Positions 8,723 to 18,177 are shown, counted from the first letter of the stretch. The stretch: 64,000 bases of DNA from CmP2 sp052084925 (GCA_052084925.1 JBQDEV010000004.1:1-64000), one strand, 5' to 3'. Numbers and translations are program-made. The notes: generated by a model not told the origin, from the letters alone.

Positions 8723-9091
8723 TCAGGCGGTGGAGCTCGAATTCAGTGCCCGGCGCAGTGCGGCGGCCTCGTCGGGGCCGATGGATCCAACGAAACGAGC
8801 CAGCACGGCCTCGCGGTCGGGCACGGCTCCGAGGACCTCGTTGAGGAGCTCGACGGTGTGTTCCTCACGGGTGCTGGCGGCGCTGAAGCGATGGGGGCGC
8901 TTGCCTGCCTGGCGCAGGACGAAACCCTTCTTCGTCAGTCGGGTCAACACCGTGAGCACGGTGGTGACTGCAGGTTCTGGTGCGCCGGGTGTCTGCTCGA
9001 TGTGCTGATCTCGCAGCTCATTGGCGGTCAGTGGCTCAGCGCGGTCCCACAGCAGGTCCATGACCTGCTGCTCAAGCTGTCCGAGGGACAT
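8723..9091 (-). CDS. blaI: BlaI/MecI/CopY-family transcriptional repressor
   Basis: This 122-residue winged-helix repressor begins MSLGQLEQQVMDLLW, the typical BlaI N-terminus. It contains the recognition segment PAVTTVLTVLTRLTKKGFV and a dimerising C-terminus. The ATG at 9091 is chosen because AGGAG lies just upstream; an open frame extends further but would add a non-conserved leader. Proteins of this family are inactivated by cleavage by a linked M56 peptidase, here the next gene. A TACA-N3-TGTA operator lies about 60 bp upstream over its own -10 box, so it is probably autoregulated. It is divergent from the cyd operon and may control that too (inference). Confidence 0.88.
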   Translation of the reverse strand: MSLGQLEQQVMDLLWDRAEPLTANELRDQHIEQTPGAPEPAVTTVLTVLTRLTKKGFVLRQAGKRPHRFSAASTREEHTVELLNEVLGAVPDREAVLARFVGSIGPDEAAALRRALNSSSTA

Positions 9092-9148
9092 GGTGCTCCT
9101 GGTGTGGTCGGTGTGTCGGGGATCGAGGGCTGGTGCCATCAGTATGAA

Positions 9149-9165
9149 TTCTACAGCGTGTAGAA
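9149..9165. promoter_or_regulatory. BlaI-type operator overlapping the blaI -10 box
   Basis: The sequence ttctacagcgtgtagaa has perfect 7-bp arms around a 3-nt centre and contains the TACA/TGTA half-sites typical of BlaI/MecI/CopY operators. On the - strand the -10-like TAGAAT (9148-9153) lies inside it, so bound repressor would block blaI transcription. A degraded second copy, tacactgatgt, lies at 9173-9183. Confidence 0.65.
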
Positions 9166-9251
9166 AAAGGCGTACACTGATGTCGAAACGGCCTCAGGAT
9201 CGTGGCTGGTCTGTTGTCAATTCTAGCTTCAGTTCACCTGTGCGTCGCTGA

Positions 9252-9268
9252 TCTCTGTGTCACAGAGA
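9252..9268. promoter_or_regulatory. Perfect palindrome upstream of cydA
   Basis: The sequence tctctgtgtcacagaga has two perfect 8-bp arms around a single T. It is centred 64 bp before the cydA ATG and has the symmetry of a regulator binding site. It differs from the BlaI operator at 9149-9165. The protein that binds it cannot be named from sequence. Confidence 0.45.
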
Positions 9269-9323
9269 CCTGATCTGCTCGGAACGTCTCGCACGCGCTC
9301 CGGCTCGGAGGGAAAGGAAGCCG

Positions 9324-10904
9324 ATGGATCCTCTGGAGATCGCACGGTGGCAATTCGGAATCACCACCGTCTACCACTTCCTCATGGTGCCCCTGACCAT
9401 CGGGCTCGGGGTAGTGCTGGCCAGCATGCAGACCATGTGGCACATCACTGGCCAGGAGCAGTATCTGCGCATGACGAAGTTCTTCGGGAAGCTCTTCCTG
9501 ATCAACTTCATCATGGGGGTCGCCACGGGGCTGGTCCAGGAGTTCCAGTTCGGCATGGCCTGGAGCGAGTACTCGCGCTTCGTCGGAGACGTCTTCGGTG
9601 CGCCGCTGGCCATGGAGGCGCTGATCGCGTTCTTCATGGAGTCGGTGTTCCTGGGCATCTGGATCTTCGGCTGGGGTCGCGTGCGTCCCTGGATTCATCT
9701 GGCGTCCCTGTGGGCCGCTGCCATCGGATCGATGTTCTCCGCTTATTTCATCCTGGCTGCCAATGCCTGGATGCAGCACCCGGTGGGGATCGAGATGGTG
9801 GACGGGCGGCCGGTGCTCACCGACATCTGGGCCGTACTGACGAACAACACCCTGCTCGTGCACTTCCCGCACACCGTCTTCGGTGCCCTCGCCGTGGCCG
9901 GGGGCTTCCTCTTCGGGGTGGCGTGGTACCACCTGCACCGCCGCCGGGTGCAGGGGGTCGACGCCGTGGACGCCGAAGGGCGGGTCGTCGTCGGCACCAC
10001 CGGCTCCAAGGGCCGGGATGAGACCGACTACCGGGTGTGGCGCACCTCCTTCCGGTGGGGCGGCTGGATCGCCCTGGTGGCCTTCCTGGGAACCGCCTTC
10101 TCCGGGCACGCCCAGGCACAGTTGATGATCGAGCAGCAGCCACTGAAAATGGCCGCAGCTGAGGCTGCCTGCCACGACGGGACGGCGTTCTCGGTGTTCT
10201 CGTTCGCCGATCTGCGCAACAGCGACGGCGCCACCACCTGCGACGACATCGTCGGGGTTTTCGAGATTCCCGGGCTACTCTCCTTCCTGGCTCATGAGGA
10301 CTTCACCACCCCGGTGGACGGCGTCAACACCCTGATCCCGCAATATCAGGAGAACTACGGGACCCACCTTCCCGACGACCCGATGTACGGTGACCGCGCC
10401 GGAACCGAGATCGACTACCTGCCGGTGATGGAGGTGACCTACTGGGGCTTCCGCCTGATGATCACCTTCGGTGGGATGGCAGCCCTAGCGGCGGCGATCG
10501 GACTCTGGCTGGGACGCAAGGGCACGGTCCCGACGAGTCCATGGCTGATGCGGTTGGCGCTGGTGCAGATCACCTTCTCGTTCTTTGCGAATTCGGCGGG
10601 CTGGATCTTCACGGAGATGGGACGGCAGCCGTTCGTCGTCGCACCGAACCCGGACCCCACCGGAGTCGATCAGGTGTGGATGTTCACCGCCGCAGCCGTG
10701 TCTCCGGGAGTCTCCGGGGGCGAGGTGCTGTTCTCCCTGATCGCCCTCACCCTGATCTACGCCGTGCTGCTGGTGGTGGAGCTGTGGCTGCTGATTCGCT
10801 ATATCCGCGGCGGGGTGCCGGCCGGCATGCCCGAGCTGCTGGCCGATGAGACCGACGACGACGATCAGCATCATGACAAAGACGTCCTGGCCTTCGCGTA
10901 CTGA
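9324..10904 (+). CDS. cydA: Cytochrome bd quinol oxidase subunit I
   Basis: This 526-residue multi-pass membrane protein carries the haems b558, b595 and d and reduces O2 with quinol electrons at high affinity. The N-terminus has RWQFGITTVYHFLMVPLTIG with the conserved His18, followed by FMESVFLGIWIFGW and, near residue 432, the GRQP motif. The quinol-binding loop is the short form. The start is ATG with GGAAAGGAAG just upstream. It is the first gene of cydA-cydB-cydDC, divergent from blaI and 183 bp from the BlaI operator. The C-terminus is an acidic/His tail (DETDDDDQHHDKD), not part of the catalytic core. Confidence 0.96.
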   Translation: MDPLEIARWQFGITTVYHFLMVPLTIGLGVVLASMQTMWHITGQEQYLRMTKFFGKLFLINFIMGVATGLVQEFQFGMAWSEYSRFVGDVFGAPLAMEALIAFFMESVFLGIWIFGWGRVRPWIHLASLWAAAIGSMFSAYFILAANAWMQHPVGIEMVDGRPVLTDIWAVLTNNTLLVHFPHTVFGALAVAGGFLFGVAWYHLHRRRVQGVDAVDAEGRVVVGTTGSKGRDETDYRVWRTSFRWGGWIALVAFLGTAFSGHAQAQLMIEQQPLKMAAAEAACHDGTAFSVFSFADLRNSDGATTCDDIVGVFEIPGLLSFLAHEDFTTPVDGVNTLIPQYQENYGTHLPDDPMYGDRAGTEIDYLPVMEVTYWGFRLMITFGGMAALAAAIGLWLGRKGTVPTSPWLMRLALVQITFSFFANSAGWIFTEMGRQPFVVAPNPDPTGVDQVWMFTAAAVSPGVSGGEVLFSLIALTLIYAVLLVVELWLLIRYIRGGVPAGMPELLADETDDDDQHHDKDVLAFAY

Positions 10905-10940
10905 CCCTGATGTCCGGTACGCGGAATCACTGAAAGGCAG

Positions 10941-11966
10941 ATGATGATGGAACATCTACCCACCGTCTGGTTCATTCTCATTGCGGTGCTGTGGACCGGC
11001 TACCTAATCCTGGAGGGCTTCGACCTCGGCGTGGGCATGCTCATGAAGGTCTGGGCCCGCAACGAATCCCAGCGGCGCGTGCTGCTCAACACGATCGGAC
11101 CGGTGTGGGAGGGCAATGAGGTCTGGCTTATCACGGCGGCCGGTGCCATGTTCGCGGCATTCCCCCTCTGGTACGCCGCGATCTTCTCTGCCCTCTACCT
11201 CCCGCTGACGCTGACCCTGCTCGCGCTCATCGTGCGGGCGGTGGCGATCCATTACCGCAGCAAGTCCGAGACGGTGCTGACACGCCGTATCTGGGATGCG
11301 TGCCTCTTCGGCGGCTCGGCCGTCACCGCGTTCTTCATGGGCGCCCTGCTCGGTCTCACCACCACCGGGCTGCCGCTGAACGAGAATGGCGACCGGGTCG
11401 GGGGTGCCTTCGCCTGGCTTACCCCGTACGCGGTGCTGGGCGGACTCGCCGTTCTGGGCATCTCGCTGGCCATGGGCTGGGCCTGGCTCGGACTGAAGAC
11501 CCTGGGCGCACCGCGGGAAGCCGCGGGCTGGCACCTGAGCCGTTACGGCATCGTCTACCTGCTGCCCATGGCGGTGTGGGCATTCGTCGTTGTGCTCGAG
11601 GCAGGACGCTGGTGGACATGGGCGGCCCTGGTCACGGCGCTGACGGCGGGCATCGCAGCCTGGATCTTCGCGCTGCGTCAGCGTGAGGGCTGGTCGTTCG
11701 TGGCCATGGCGAGCTTCGTGGTGGCTTCGATGACGGCGATCTTCGGCAGCCTCTACCCGGTGGTGCTGCCCTCCACCCTGGACCCGGCGTTCCATCTCAC
11801 CATCGATTCGGCCTCCTCGAGCGGCTACACACTGAGCGTCATGGCGTGGGTCGCCGCGGTGTTCATCCCGCTGGTGCTCGCCTACACGGCCTACAGCTAC
11901 TGGGTATTCCGTCAGCGCCTGAGCGAACAGCACATTCCCGAACACGCGGTGGTGACCCCGGTGTGA
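10941..11966 (+). CDS. cydB: Cytochrome bd quinol oxidase subunit II
   Basis: This 341-residue subunit has eight or nine predicted membrane helices and is the structural partner of CydA. Conserved features are the N-terminal WFILIAVLWTGYLILEGFDL (His/Phe-poor helix I), GPVWEGNEVW and ALIVRAVAIHYRSK. There are three consecutive start options (ATG at 10941, 10944, 10950) after GAAAGGCAG. It lies 36 bp after cydA, and its stop overlaps the GTG of cydDC (GTGTGA), so the operon is translationally coupled. Confidence 0.95.
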   Translation: MMMEHLPTVWFILIAVLWTGYLILEGFDLGVGMLMKVWARNESQRRVLLNTIGPVWEGNEVWLITAAGAMFAAFPLWYAAIFSALYLPLTLTLLALIVRAVAIHYRSKSETVLTRRIWDACLFGGSAVTAFFMGALLGLTTTGLPLNENGDRVGGAFAWLTPYAVLGGLAVLGISLAMGWAWLGLKTLGAPREAAGWHLSRYGIVYLLPMAVWAFVVVLEAGRWWTWAALVTALTAGIAAWIFALRQREGWSFVAMASFVVASMTAIFGSLYPVVLPSTLDPAFHLTIDSASSSGYTLSVMAWVAAVFIPLVLAYTAYSYWVFRQRLSEQHIPEHAVVTPV

Positions 11967-14900
11967 AACCCGAACTCCCGCACTCCCGGTCCGGGCGCTG
12001 GGCGCTGATCTGGCTGGCCGCGCTCGCGGTCGTCAAGGCAGCGGGGTGGATCATGCTGGCCACCGCCGTGGCTACCGCGCTGGGGCACTTGGCCGCCGCG
12101 CTCAGCGCCCCCGATGCATCCCGTCTGCTGCACCTGCTCTTCAACCCTCTTCCGGCCACATCCGAGCAGCGGTTCACGCTCGGCACGATGGCCGAGGCGG
12201 GTGAGTTCCACCGGGCGATGCTGCTCGGGGCCTCCGGGGTGCTCCTGCGGGGAGCGGCGCTCTGGGGGCAGCAGGTCATGTCCCGTCGCGCCGCACTGGG
12301 GGAGAAGGAACGGCTGCGGCTGGAGCTGGTGCGCAGACATCTCGACGACGGCGGCACGGATTCTGACTCCGCTGCCACGGACGTGATGCTGGCCTCCCAC
12401 GGCTTGGACGAGCTCGACCAGTACTACACGGATTTTCTTCCCGCCCTGGTTTCGGCGGCGGTGGTACCGGCCGTCCTCGGGCTCTGGGTGTTACTGCACG
12501 ATGTGGTGTCCGCCGTCGTCGTCGTGTTGACCGTGCCGCTGATTCCGCTGTTCATGATCCTCATCGGCCGTTATACCGAGGAGCGCGTGGACGAGGCCGC
12601 CGAAGGGCTCGACCGGCTCTCGCACCACCTGCTGGAGTTGGCCCGGGGGCTGCCGGTGCTGGTGGGGCTGCGCCGGGCCGGCGTGCAGCGGGCCTCGCTG
12701 CGCGCGGTGTCTGAACGGTATCGGGCCACGACCATGAAGACGCTGCGTTCTGCCTTCATGTCGGGATTCGCGCTCGAGCTGATCTCGACCCTGTCGGTTG
12801 CGGTGGTGGCGGTGTTCATCGGAGTGCGCATGGTCGGCGGGGACCTGGACCTGGTGGTCGGACTGCTCATCCTGATCATCGCTCCGGAGATCTACCTGCC
12901 CTTCCGCGAGGTGGGGTCGGCCTACCACGCCGCCGAAGACGGGGTGGATGCCCTACGCCGCACCCGGCAACGGCTGAAGGCGCCGCAGCCGCTCCGACTG
13001 GCGGACTCCCTGTCCCGGGAGCCCCGGGAGTTCTGGGAGGCGGGTTCCGAGGCGCCACAGCCTGCAAACCGAGACGACGACGCGGTGCTTCTCCGGGACC
13101 TGCGCCTGAGCTATCCGCGGAGTCAGTACGAGGACGGTCAGGCCACGACGCCAGCGGACCCCGTGGTGAACGGACTGACCCTGGCGGCCCGGGCCGGGAC
13201 GATCACCGTGTTCTCGGGCGCGTCCGGGACCGGGAAATCGACCCTGTTGCGGTCCCTCGCCGGCACCCTGCGCGACGACGAGGTGCACGGCTCCGGGCAG
13301 GTGCTCGGGCTGAGGCAACGGCGCATTGCCTGGTTGGACCAGCATCCGCGCTTCACGGAACCGACCGTCGCGGAGGAACTTCGCCTGGTGCTCGCCGCGC
13401 AGGACCGGCTGGTACGGGACGGCCACGAAGAGGAGCGCGTGGCCGAGGTGCTGAGGATGGTGGGTCTCGACGGGCTGGCCCCCCGTCGATGCATCGACCT
13501 GAGCCCGGGCGAGGCGCGCCGTGTCGGGGTGGCCCGGGTCCTGGTCCGGGTGCTCCATGCGGCGCCGTCGGATGAAGCCTGGCTGGTGCTCCTCGATGAG
13601 CCGACTGCCCATCTGGACCCTGCCTCTGCTGTTCAGGTGCGTACCGCCCTGCGGCGTCTGCGTGACGAGGTGGGGGCGGTCGTGCTGATCGCGTCTCACG
13701 ACCGGCGGTTGCACGCTCGAGCCGATCTGCTCGTGCAGGGTGATCTGAGCGGCGGCTTCGACGTCGTCGCTCAGGTCCCGAAGGACGAACGGGACATCCC
13801 GGACACACCGGACGAGATGGTGGGGACGGAGGAGACGGAGACGACCCTGCCCGGATCCGGCGCGAGCACCCCCGACCCCGCTGACCGCCAGCAGGTGGCC
13901 GGGTTGTCGTGGGGCCGAACATTCCGGCTGCTGCCGTGGACCGAGAAGGGCTTCCGCTCCGGTATCGCTTGGGCGGTGGCCGCACTACTGTCGGGCGCGC
14001 TGCTTTCGGCGCTGTCGGGGTGGCTCATCGTGCAGGCCTCCTACGAACCGCCGGTCCTGTTTCTGCTCTCCGTGATCGTCGGTGTGCGCTTCTTCGGAAT
14101 CGGTCGTGCCCTGTTCCGGTACCTGGAGCGCCTCAGCGTGCACCACGCGGTGCTGCGCTGGGCGAATCGGTTGCGGCTGGCCGTCTGGGACGGGCTGGGG
14201 CGGCGTCCCGAAGGCTGGAACCGGCTGCGCCACGCCGGAGGGTCGCTCTCGGTGCTGGTGTCCGATCTCGACGAGCTGCGCGATGCGGTGCCGCGGGTCG
14301 TGGTGCCGGTGCCGGCTGCCGTGCTCGCCTGGGTGCTCAGCACCGCCGTGGTGGCCTACATGGCGCCGCCGGCCTGGTGGCCCGTGGCGCTGGCAGGGGT
14401 GGCGGGTCTTCTCGTTATCCCGGTCGTGGCAGGGCGGCTGGACCGTCGCGCCACCGCCGTCAGCGCTGCGCACCGGGGCTGGCTCATGCAGCGCACCACG
14501 GTGTTGTTCGCCGCGGCCGCGGATGTGCAGGGGAGCGGGACCGGCGCTGAGCTGACAGCCCGATTTGGCCGGAGCGATCACCAGGGTGCGGCACGACTCA
14601 AGCGCAGCGCCTGGGTGGCCGGGCTGGGGCAGTCGCTCAGCGCCACAGTGGCGGGGCTGACCGCGCTGGCCGTGCTGTGGTTTTGCCTCACCCACGCGGT
14701 CGATGGCCCCTCCGCGGCGTTGGCGGTTTTCATGGTGCTGGCGCTGGCTGAACCGTTCGGCCAGGTGGCCACCGCCTCCCAGTCTGCCTCGGTGGTGCGT
14801 CGACAGCTGGGGGTCCTGGAACCGCTGATGCGCGAACCCCCGCACGACGACGAGACCCGGCGCACGACGACTGCGGCAGCGGGGGAAGTTGAGCTGCAGG

Positions 14901-15535
14901 AGCTCACGGCCGACTATGGGGGAGCCCCCGTGCTCACCGACCTGAGTCTGACCGCGGCTCCAGGGGACTTCGTGGTGGTCACCGGGCCCTCGGGTTCCGG
15001 CAAGTCCACTCTGCTGGCGGTGCTGATGGGTTTCGTGGCGCCGCGGTCGGGGCGGCTGCGACTCGGCAGCACCGACATCGGTGGCCGGCGCGGTTCCGGG
15101 GTGGCCTGGTGCCCACAGGATGCCCACCTGTTCGATTCCACGGTGCGCTCCAACCTGCTGCTGGCTCGCGATCCCGACGATCTGGCCACGGATGCGGAAC
15201 TGACGCAGACGCTCGAGCTCGTGGGCCTGGGGCCCTGGCTGGCGTCCAGCCCCCTGGGGCTGGACACTCGGGTGGGACCCGGCGGTCATTTCCTCTCGGG
15301 TGGTCAGCGCCAGCGCCTGGCCGTCGCGCGGGCGCTGCTCAATCGCTCGCACACCGTGCTGCTGGACGAGCCGACGGCACATCTCGGCGCCGACGAAGCC
15401 GCGCAGCTGGTCGATGACCTGCGGGCGGCGCTGCGAGAGCACACGGTGGTGATGGTGACCCACGACCGGCGATTCGCCGACCACGGGTCCCACCATCTAC
15501 ACCTGACCGGGCAGCGCGTCCTCGACCGGGCCTAG
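11963..15535 (+). CDS. cydDC: CydDC fusion ABC exporter for cytochrome bd assembly
   Basis: This 1190-residue polypeptide joins the two half-transporters CydD and CydC, which export cysteine/glutathione-type thiols needed to mature cytochrome bd. The order is a membrane domain (about 10-335), NBD1 with SGASGTGKSTLL (near 418) and LLDEPTAHLD, a disordered acidic linker (about 605-640), a second membrane domain (about 655-965), and NBD2 with TGPSGSGKSTLL (near 1007), LSGGQRQRLAVARALL and LLDEPTAHLG. NBD1 has LSPGE (near 512) instead of the usual LSGGQ signature, so the two ATP sites may be unequal. The GTG overlapping the cydB stop is taken as the start. The stop TAG lies within a CTAG shared with the convergent parC stop. 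Confidence 0.93.
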   Translation: MKPELPHSRSGRWALIWLAALAVVKAAGWIMLATAVATALGHLAAALSAPDASRLLHLLFNPLPATSEQRFTLGTMAEAGEFHRAMLLGASGVLLRGAALWGQQVMSRRAALGEKERLRLELVRRHLDDGGTDSDSAATDVMLASHGLDELDQYYTDFLPALVSAAVVPAVLGLWVLLHDVVSAVVVVLTVPLIPLFMILIGRYTEERVDEAAEGLDRLSHHLLELARGLPVLVGLRRAGVQRASLRAVSERYRATTMKTLRSAFMSGFALELISTLSVAVVAVFIGVRMVGGDLDLVVGLLILIIAPEIYLPFREVGSAYHAAEDGVDALRRTRQRLKAPQPLRLADSLSREPREFWEAGSEAPQPANRDDDAVLLRDLRLSYPRSQYEDGQATTPADPVVNGLTLAARAGTITVFSGASGTGKSTLLRSLAGTLRDDEVHGSGQVLGLRQRRIAWLDQHPRFTEPTVAEELRLVLAAQDRLVRDGHEEERVAEVLRMVGLDGLAPRRCIDLSPGEARRVGVARVLVRVLHAAPSDEAWLVLLDEPTAHLDPASAVQVRTALRRLRDEVGAVVLIASHDRRLHARADLLVQGDLSGGFDVVAQVPKDERDIPDTPDEMVGTEETETTLPGSGASTPDPADRQQVAGLSWGRTFRLLPWTEKGFRSGIAWAVAALLSGALLSALSGWLIVQASYEPPVLFLLSVIVGVRFFGIGRALFRYLERLSVHHAVLRWANRLRLAVWDGLGRRPEGWNRLRHAGGSLSVLVSDLDELRDAVPRVVVPVPAAVLAWVLSTAVVAYMAPPAWWPVALAGVAGLLVIPVVAGRLDRRATAVSAAHRGWLMQRTTVLFAAAADVQGSGTGAELTARFGRSDHQGAARLKRSAWVAGLGQSLSATVAGLTALAVLWFCLTHAVDGPSAALAVFMVLALAEPFGQVATASQSASVVRRQLGVLEPLMREPPHDDETRRTTTAAAGEVELQELTADYGGAPVLTDLSLTAAPGDFVVVTGPSGSGKSTLLAVLMGFVAPRSGRLRLGSTDIGGRRGSGVAWCPQDAHLFDSTVRSNLLLARDPDDLATDAELTQTLELVGLGPWLASSPLGLDTRVGPGGHFLSGGQRQRLAVARALLNRSHTVLLDEPTAHLGADEAAQLVDDLRAALREHTVVMVTHDRRFADHGSHHLHLTGQRVLDRA

Positions 15536-18177
15536 TCCTCCAGGAGCGAACCCTGGATCAGGCCGTCGTCGGGACGCGCCGCATCCGCACTGCCTGGTTC
15601 CGGAGTCGTGGTGTCGTCTGCGGTGGTCTGTGCCGGCTCCGGTGCGGGGGCCGGGCTGGATCCGATCCCCACGACGTCGATGGCGTTGTCGAGGGGGATG
15701 CCGGAGCCGTCGCGGCGGCCGAACTCCAGCGGTAGGGTGCGGGCAACGCCGCTGCCGGAGGCCGCCAGCGCCGGGCTCGGCCCCGCCCAGGCGGTCCGCA
15801 GCCCGGACTCGCCCTTGAGTAGCCGATGCGCGCGGACACCCCCGGTAGCACGTCCCTTGGCGGGGTACTCGGCCAGTGGCGTCACCTTGGCCGAGCCGGC
15901 GCCCGAACCGATCAGGTCCTCCTCGCCGGTGGTCACGGTCACCACCACGGCCAGCGCTGGCGCATCGAGCTGCTCTGTCACCGTGTGGGCGGGGGCCACC
16001 GAGAAGGAGAGCACCTGGTCGTCGGCGGCGAGCTTGATCCCGGCCACGCCGCCTCCGGTGCGACCCTGAGGGCGTACCGTCGAGGCGGGGAAGCGTAGCA
16101 GCTGTGCGCTGGCGGTGATGAAGATCAGCTGGGAGTCGTCTTCGGCAGCAGCGGCACCGACGACCTCATCCTTACCCTTGAGCGCGATCGCATCGAACTC
16201 GTCCGCGTTGAGCGGCCAGTCCGGGCGCACCCGCTTCACCACACCCTGCTTCGTGCCCAGGGCCAGCACGGTATTCAACGGGACCATGCCGACCAGCGTC
16301 TCGCCGCGCTGCAGGGTGATGAAGTCCTTGACCGCCACCCCGGAGGCCAGCTGGGGGGACTCGGTGGGCTCGGACAGGCTCGGCACATCCACCACGTTGA
16401 TCCGCTGGATGCGTCCGGAGGACATCAGGGCACCGACTTCGCCGCGTGCCGTGGTGGCGACCACGGAACGGTAGGCATCGTGGCGTTGGCGTCGTCCATG
16501 CCCGGTGACCGCGGTTCGATCACGGGTGCGCACCAGCTGGCCGGAGGTCGACAGCAGCACCCAGCACGGGTCATCCGCCACCATCATCGTGTCCTGACCG
16601 GCGGCCTTCGCTTTGGCTGCGGCAGCCGGAGTGGGCAGCGGTGCCAGATTCTCGGCCTCGAGCAGCTGGGTGCGGCGGTCATCGCCATGCAGCTCGGCCA
16701 CCTCGGCGAGTTCCTCGGAGACGGTGGAGCGCAACAGCTCGTCGGAGGCGAGAATAGCCTCCAGCTCGGCGATGGCCCGCTTCAACTCGTCCTGCTCGGC
16801 CTCCAGCTCGATCCGCGAGAAGCGGGTGAGCTGGCGCAGACGCAGCTCCAGGATGTGATTCGCCTGGATCTCGGTGAGATCGAAGACCATCATCAGCCGC
16901 TGGCGGGCCGCCGCCGTGTCGTCCGAGGACCGGATGATCTCGATGACCTCGTCGATGTCGACCAGCGCCAGCAACAATCCCTCGACCAGATGCAGCCGGT
17001 CCTGCTTCTTCTTCAGCCGGAACGCCGTGCGGCGCCGCACGACCGAGATCCGGTGCTCGACATAGACCTGGAGCAGTTCCCGCAGCCCGAGGGTGCGCGG
17101 CTGCCCTTCGACGAGCGCGACGTTGTTGATCCCGAAGGACTCCTCCAGCGGGGTGAATTTGTACAGCTGAGCGAGCACCGCCTGCGGGTTGAACCCCGAC
17201 TTCAGCTCGATGACCATCTTCAGCCCGTTCTTGCGGTCCGTGAGGTCCAGGACGTCAGCGATCCCGGAGACTTTCTTGGCGTTGACCGCGTCCTTGAGCT
17301 TCTCGATGACCTTCTCCGGGCCGACCCCGTAGGGCAGAGCGGTGACTACCAGCCCCGTCTTGCGGGGCGATACCTGCTCGACGGCGACGTTGGCCCGGAT
17401 CTTGAACGAGCCTCGACCGGTGGCGTACGCATCGCGAATGCCCTGCAGGCCCACGATGCGCCCGCCCGAGGGCAGATCGGGACCGGGGATGTGCTCCATC
17501 AGCTCATCCAGGGTGGCCTCGGGGTGGGCGATGAGGTGCCGGGCCGCGCTGATGGTCTCGCGCAGATTATGCGGGGCCATATTCGTGGCCATGCCGACGG
17601 CGATGCCGGAGGCTCCATTCACCAGCAACTGCGGGAAGGCCGCGGGCAGGACCTCGGGCTGGGTGAACTTGTTGTCGTAGTTGGGGATGAAATCGACAAC
17701 GTCCTCGTCCAGATCCGCTGTCATCGAGATGGCGGCGGGGGCCATGCGGGCCTCGGTGTAACGCGGGGCGGCCGGGCCGTCGTCGAGGGAGCCGAAGTTG
17801 CCGTGTCCGTCCACCAGGGGCAGCCGCAACGAGAACGGCTGGGTCAGGCGCACCATCGCGTCATAAATCGCGGAGTCGCCGTGCGGATGCAGCTTGCCCA
17901 TCACCTCGCCGACGACGCGGGCGGATTTCACATGGCCCTTATCGGGGCGCAGACCCATCTGCGCCATCATGTAGAGGATGCGCCGCTGCACCGGCTTCAG
18001 CCCGTCACGGGCGTCGGGCAGGGCGCGGGAGTAGATCACCGAGTAGGCGTACTCCAGGAAGGAGGTCTCCATCTCCGAGGAGACGTCGACGTCGAGAATA
18101 TTCTGCTCGTCCAACGGCACCATCTCCGGTGCCGCCGCGGAGGAAGCCTGTGAGCGGTTCTTCGACGTGCGTGCCAT
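15532..18177 (-). CDS. parC: DNA topoisomerase IV (type IIA) subunit A
   Basis: This 881-residue DNA-cleaving subunit partners with ParE. It has the winged-helix region with KPVQRRILYMM, the quinolone-determining segment HPHGDSAIYDAM (98-109), and the active-site tyrosine Tyr140 in AAPRYTEARMAP. A coiled-coil gate follows, then a beta-pinwheel C-terminal domain. The pinwheel lacks an obvious GyrA box, supporting ParC over GyrA, but this was judged by eye. The last about 45 residues are an acidic Pro/Ala/Thr-rich tail. The ATG has GAAGAGG upstream. It is transcribed away from the GNAT/ACS gene and overlaps cydDC tail-to-tail by 4 bp. Confidence 0.9.
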   Translation of the reverse strand: MARTSKNRSQASSAAAPEMVPLDEQNILDVDVSSEMETSFLEYAYSVIYSRALPDARDGLKPVQRRILYMMAQMGLRPDKGHVKSARVVGEVMGKLHPHGDSAIYDAMVRLTQPFSLRLPLVDGHGNFGSLDDGPAAPRYTEARMAPAAISMTADLDEDVVDFIPNYDNKFTQPEVLPAAFPQLLVNGASGIAVGMATNMAPHNLRETISAARHLIAHPEATLDELMEHIPGPDLPSGGRIVGLQGIRDAYATGRGSFKIRANVAVEQVSPRKTGLVVTALPYGVGPEKVIEKLKDAVNAKKVSGIADVLDLTDRKNGLKMVIELKSGFNPQAVLAQLYKFTPLEESFGINNVALVEGQPRTLGLRELLQVYVEHRISVVRRRTAFRLKKKQDRLHLVEGLLLALVDIDEVIEIIRSSDDTAAARQRLMMVFDLTEIQANHILELRLRQLTRFSRIELEAEQDELKRAIAELEAILASDELLRSTVSEELAEVAELHGDDRRTQLLEAENLAPLPTPAAAAKAKAAGQDTMMVADDPCWVLLSTSGQLVRTRDRTAVTGHGRRQRHDAYRSVVATTARGEVGALMSSGRIQRINVVDVPSLSEPTESPQLASGVAVKDFITLQRGETLVGMVPLNTVLALGTKQGVVKRVRPDWPLNADEFDAIALKGKDEVVGAAAAEDDSQLIFITASAQLLRFPASTVRPQGRTGGGVAGIKLAADDQVLSFSVAPAHTVTEQLDAPALAVVVTVTTGEEDLIGSGAGSAKVTPLAEYPAKGRATGGVRAHRLLKGESGLRTAWAGPSPALAASGSGVARTLPLEFGRRDGSGIPLDNAIDVVGIGSSPAPAPEPAQTTADDTTTPEPGSADAARPDDGLIQGSLLED

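Noticed and set aside
8108..9163. Open frame of about 351 codons on the + strand across the M56 and blaI genes
   Set aside because: It crosses two conserved opposite-strand genes and their operator.
13985..15496. Long open frame (about 503 codons) on the - strand opposite the CydC half of cydDC
   Set aside because: The + frame has ABC transporter motifs throughout; the antisense frame is Gln/Arg/His-rich without a fold.
16480..18153. Long open frame (about 557 codons) on the + strand opposite parC
   Set aside because: It lies fully antisense to a strongly conserved parC, has low-complexity Arg/Gln/Gly-rich sequence and no recognisable domain. High GC content removes stop codons from antisense frames.
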